7,860 nucleotides of DNA from Patescibacteria group bacterium UBA6257 (GTDB lineage: Bacteria > Patescibacteriota > Minisyncoccia > UBA6257), in assembly GCA_002440845.1 (NCBI GenBank), contig DJVL01000011.1:35737-43596 (forward strand), written 5' to 3'. Positions 6,144 through 7,860 of this stretch are shown here, one piece after another; the stretch's first letter is position 1; each line of letters opens with the position of its first letter. The position numbers were made by a program, and so were the translations under genes. Under the pieces are notes generated by a model. That model was not told the DNA's origin and made no database searches. It worked only from the letters and a program-made list of their open reading frames with translations.

Positions 6144-7860
6144 CTATTGCCAATCTCCCCAAGTTTTACCTTTCTTTATATCTACCTTTAAAGGCACATC
6201 TAAAATTAAGGCCTTTTCCATAATTTCTCTTAATTGAGGAGCCATTTCCTCTATTATCCCAGATTTTACTTCTAATATCAATTCATCGTGCACCTGAAGC
6301 AATATTTTAATTTCTTTTTCCAAGTTATGGCTTTTTATAAAATTATTTATTTTTATCATCGCCAATTTAATAACATCAGCGGCTAATCCCTGAATCGGCA
6401 TATTTAAAGCGGCTCTTTCCTGCTCTTTGCCAAGCCGGTTAAAAGATCCCAGCATAGGCAAAAATCTCTTTCTGCCAAAAATTGTTTCCGCGTAACCCAA
6501 TTGCTTGGCTTTTGCCAAAGAGTAATCCAGATAATTTTTCAAACCGGAAAACTGGGAAAAATAATTTTCTCTGAATTTTTTTGCCTCCTCCAAAGAAATG
6601 CCGGCGGTTTGCGCAAAAGCCCTATTGCCCATGCCGTAAATAATGCCAAAATTAAGAATTTTTGCCTGCTTTCTTGCTTCTGGAGAGATTTTTTCCTTTG
6701 GCAGATTGAAAACATAACAAGCAGTTTGTAAATGAATATCTTCATCGTTTTCAAAAATCTCTTTCATTTTCAGGTCTCCAGACAAATGAGCCGCCAATCT
6801 TAATTCTATTTGGGAATAATCTAAAGAAAGCAAAGAAAAACCATCCTCACTTATAAAAATACTCCTTATCTTCTTTCCCCAACTTCCTTTATAAGGAATA
6901 TTTTGGAGGTTTGGGGTTTGGGAGCTTAAACGACCAGTTGTTGTTCCGGTCTGGCTAAAAACAGAATGAATTTTCTGCGTTTTGCCTTCAAGGAAATTTG
7001 GCAAAGTAGCAAGGAAAGAATTTTTTAATTTTTCTTTTTCCCGATATTCTATGATTAAAGGGATAATGGAATGACAAGCTGCTATTTTATTAAGCTCGTC
7101 AACATCAGTAGAAATTTTTCCTGAAGCGGTTTTTCTTATTCCTTTGCTTTTAATTTGTAATCTGTTAAACAAAACTTCAGCTAATTGCCGGGGGGAATTA
7201 ATATTAAATTCCCCTCCAGCCAGTTCAAAAATTTCAGCTTGAAGCTTTGATAACTCTTTTTCTATTTCTTTTTGCAAAAAGCCCAGTTTTCCAACGTCTA
7301 TTTTAATTCCGTTTTTTTCCATTTCAGCTAAAACCGGAATTAGGGGTTTTTCTATTTCTTCCCAAACCTTCTTTAAGCCCAAAGCCAAAACTTTGTTTTC
7401 TATAACCTCCCGCAAGGAAAAAATTCCGCTTAAAAGTTCTTCAAAAGATTGATTAATTTCTTTTTTAAAAAAGAAATTATAAGCGCTTAAAAGGCTGTAA
7501 TTTTTTCTGGCAGAATCTATAAGCCAAAAAAGAATTTCTAAATCCTCAAAAAAACAAGAGGAAAATCTATTTATTGTCTGATAAAGAAATTTAGCATTAT
7601 GGGTTATTAAAACCTTCTCTTCCCAATCAATAGAGTTTTTGAAAAACCCTGAAAAATCTTCAGCAAAAAGATAAAAATTATCGCCGTCTCGGAAGCTAAA
7701 ACCCAATCCTTTTACCTTATTTTTCCCCTCTTCAAAGTCAAGAAGCAAACCAATTTCTTTTTCCTCCTTAATTTTTTCCAGCAATAAATCCCCGTTTTCT
7801 TTTTCCTTAACCTGCCTTAATTTAAAGTTTTTTGGCAAAAAATCTGGTTGAGTTGATTTC
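6144..7860 (-). CDS. polA: DNA polymerase I, 5'-truncated by the window edge
   Basis: Family A DNA polymerase acts in Okazaki-fragment processing and gap filling. The frame is open through the right edge (seven further codons before the TTG at 7838), so that TTG is most likely internal and the 5'-nuclease domain probably lies outside. Residues are numbered from that TTG. The thumb contains INSPRQLAEVLF (213-224), followed by TGTTTGRLSSQTPNLQNIP (297-315). Motif A is LDYSQIELR with catalytic Asp340. The O-helix is RKQAKILNFGIIYG with Arg389, Lys393, Phe397 and Tyr401; Phe397 is the position that disfavours dideoxynucleotides. Motif C is QVHDE with Asp518. The polymerase site is intact. The 3'-5' exonuclease region looks dead: LLDFEE could be the Exo I DxE, but in the Exo II block HNAKFL the Asp is Leu85, and no Exo III YxxxD is found. 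The stop is TAG. Confidence 0.96.
   Translation of the reverse strand, partial: KSTQPDFLPKNFKLRQVKEKENGDLLLEKIKEEKEIGLLLDFEEGKNKVKGLGFSFRDGDNFYLFAEDFSGFFKNSIDWEEKVLITHNAKFLYQTINRFSSCFFEDLEILFWLIDSARKNYSLLSAYNFFFKKEINQSFEELLSGIFSLREVIENKVLALGLKKVWEEIEKPLIPVLAEMEKNGIKIDVGKLGFLQKEIEKELSKLQAEIFELAGGEFNINSPRQLAEVLFNRLQIKSKGIRKTASGKISTDVDELNKIAACHSIIPLIIEYREKEKLKNSFLATLPNFLEGKTQKIHSVFSQTGTTTGRLSSQTPNLQNIPYKGSWGKKIRSIFISEDGFSLLSLDYSQIELRLAAHLSGDLKMKEIFENDEDIHLQTACYVFNLPKEKISPEARKQAKILNFGIIYGMGNRAFAQTAGISLEEAKKFRENYFSQFSGLKNYLDYSLAKAKQLGYAETIFGRKRFLPMLGSFNRLGKEQERAALNMPIQGLAADVIKLAMIKINNFIKSHNLEKEIKILLQVHDELILEVKSGIIEEMAPQLREIMEKALILDVPLKVDIKKGKTWGDWQ

Noticed and set aside
7836..7838. The TTG at 7838 as the true start of a short, Klenow-like DNA polymerase I.
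   Set aside because: The frame stays open upstream to the window edge (KSTQPDF before the TTG) with no ribosome site or promoter signal, and bacterial Pol I normally carries an N-terminal 5'-nuclease domain, so truncation by the window is more likely.

Overview
This is an AT-rich stretch of bacterial chromosome in which all eight recognisable genes lie on the minus strand. In transcription order, from right to left, they are polA (5' end outside the window), a membrane sensor histidine kinase, mutM, holA, rpsT, an archease gene, rtcB, and a small gene for a protein resembling EF-Tu domain II. No rRNA, tRNA, CRISPR array, transposase or plasmid-type gene was seen.

The likely source is a member of the Patescibacteria / Candidate Phyla Radiation, probably a Parcubacteria-like lineage. 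The grounds are low GC with Lys/Ile/Phe/Asn-rich proteins, compact spacing, the archease-RtcB pair, the stand-alone EF-Tu-domain-II protein, a histidine kinase with an AAHQLRTPL H-box, and start codons with almost no Shine-Dalgarno signal. This is an inference from sequence style, not a tree. TAA, TAG and TGA are all used as stops (TGA ends holA), which argues against the TGA=Gly code of Gracilibacteria/SR1.

Layout. 6144-7860: DNA polymerase I, with an intact polymerase domain and an apparently dead 3'-5' exonuclease domain. 4800-6116: histidine kinase with two membrane segments, a PAS domain and a kinase core, and no response regulator in view. 4662-4798: a non-coding element built of 7-bp units that forms a long imperfect hairpin and fills almost the whole gap between the kinase and mutM. 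3762-4655: formamidopyrimidine-DNA glycosylase. 2733-3695: clamp-loader delta subunit. 2419-2688: ribosomal protein S20, followed by a terminator-like hairpin at 2363-2400. 2240-2325: a 15-bp tandem repeat of about 5.7 copies, with a TATAAT box at its promoter-side end. 20-2225: archease, rtcB and the EF-Tu-domain-II-like gene, probably one transcription unit.

The genes fall into two themes. polA, mutM and holA serve DNA replication and base-excision repair. The second unit joins the RNA ligase RtcB to its activator archease, an RNA-repair or RNA-maturation module, with a small translation-factor-like protein downstream. The protein-coding genes are mostly conventional. The least explained parts are the two repeat structures in the two longest intergenic gaps.
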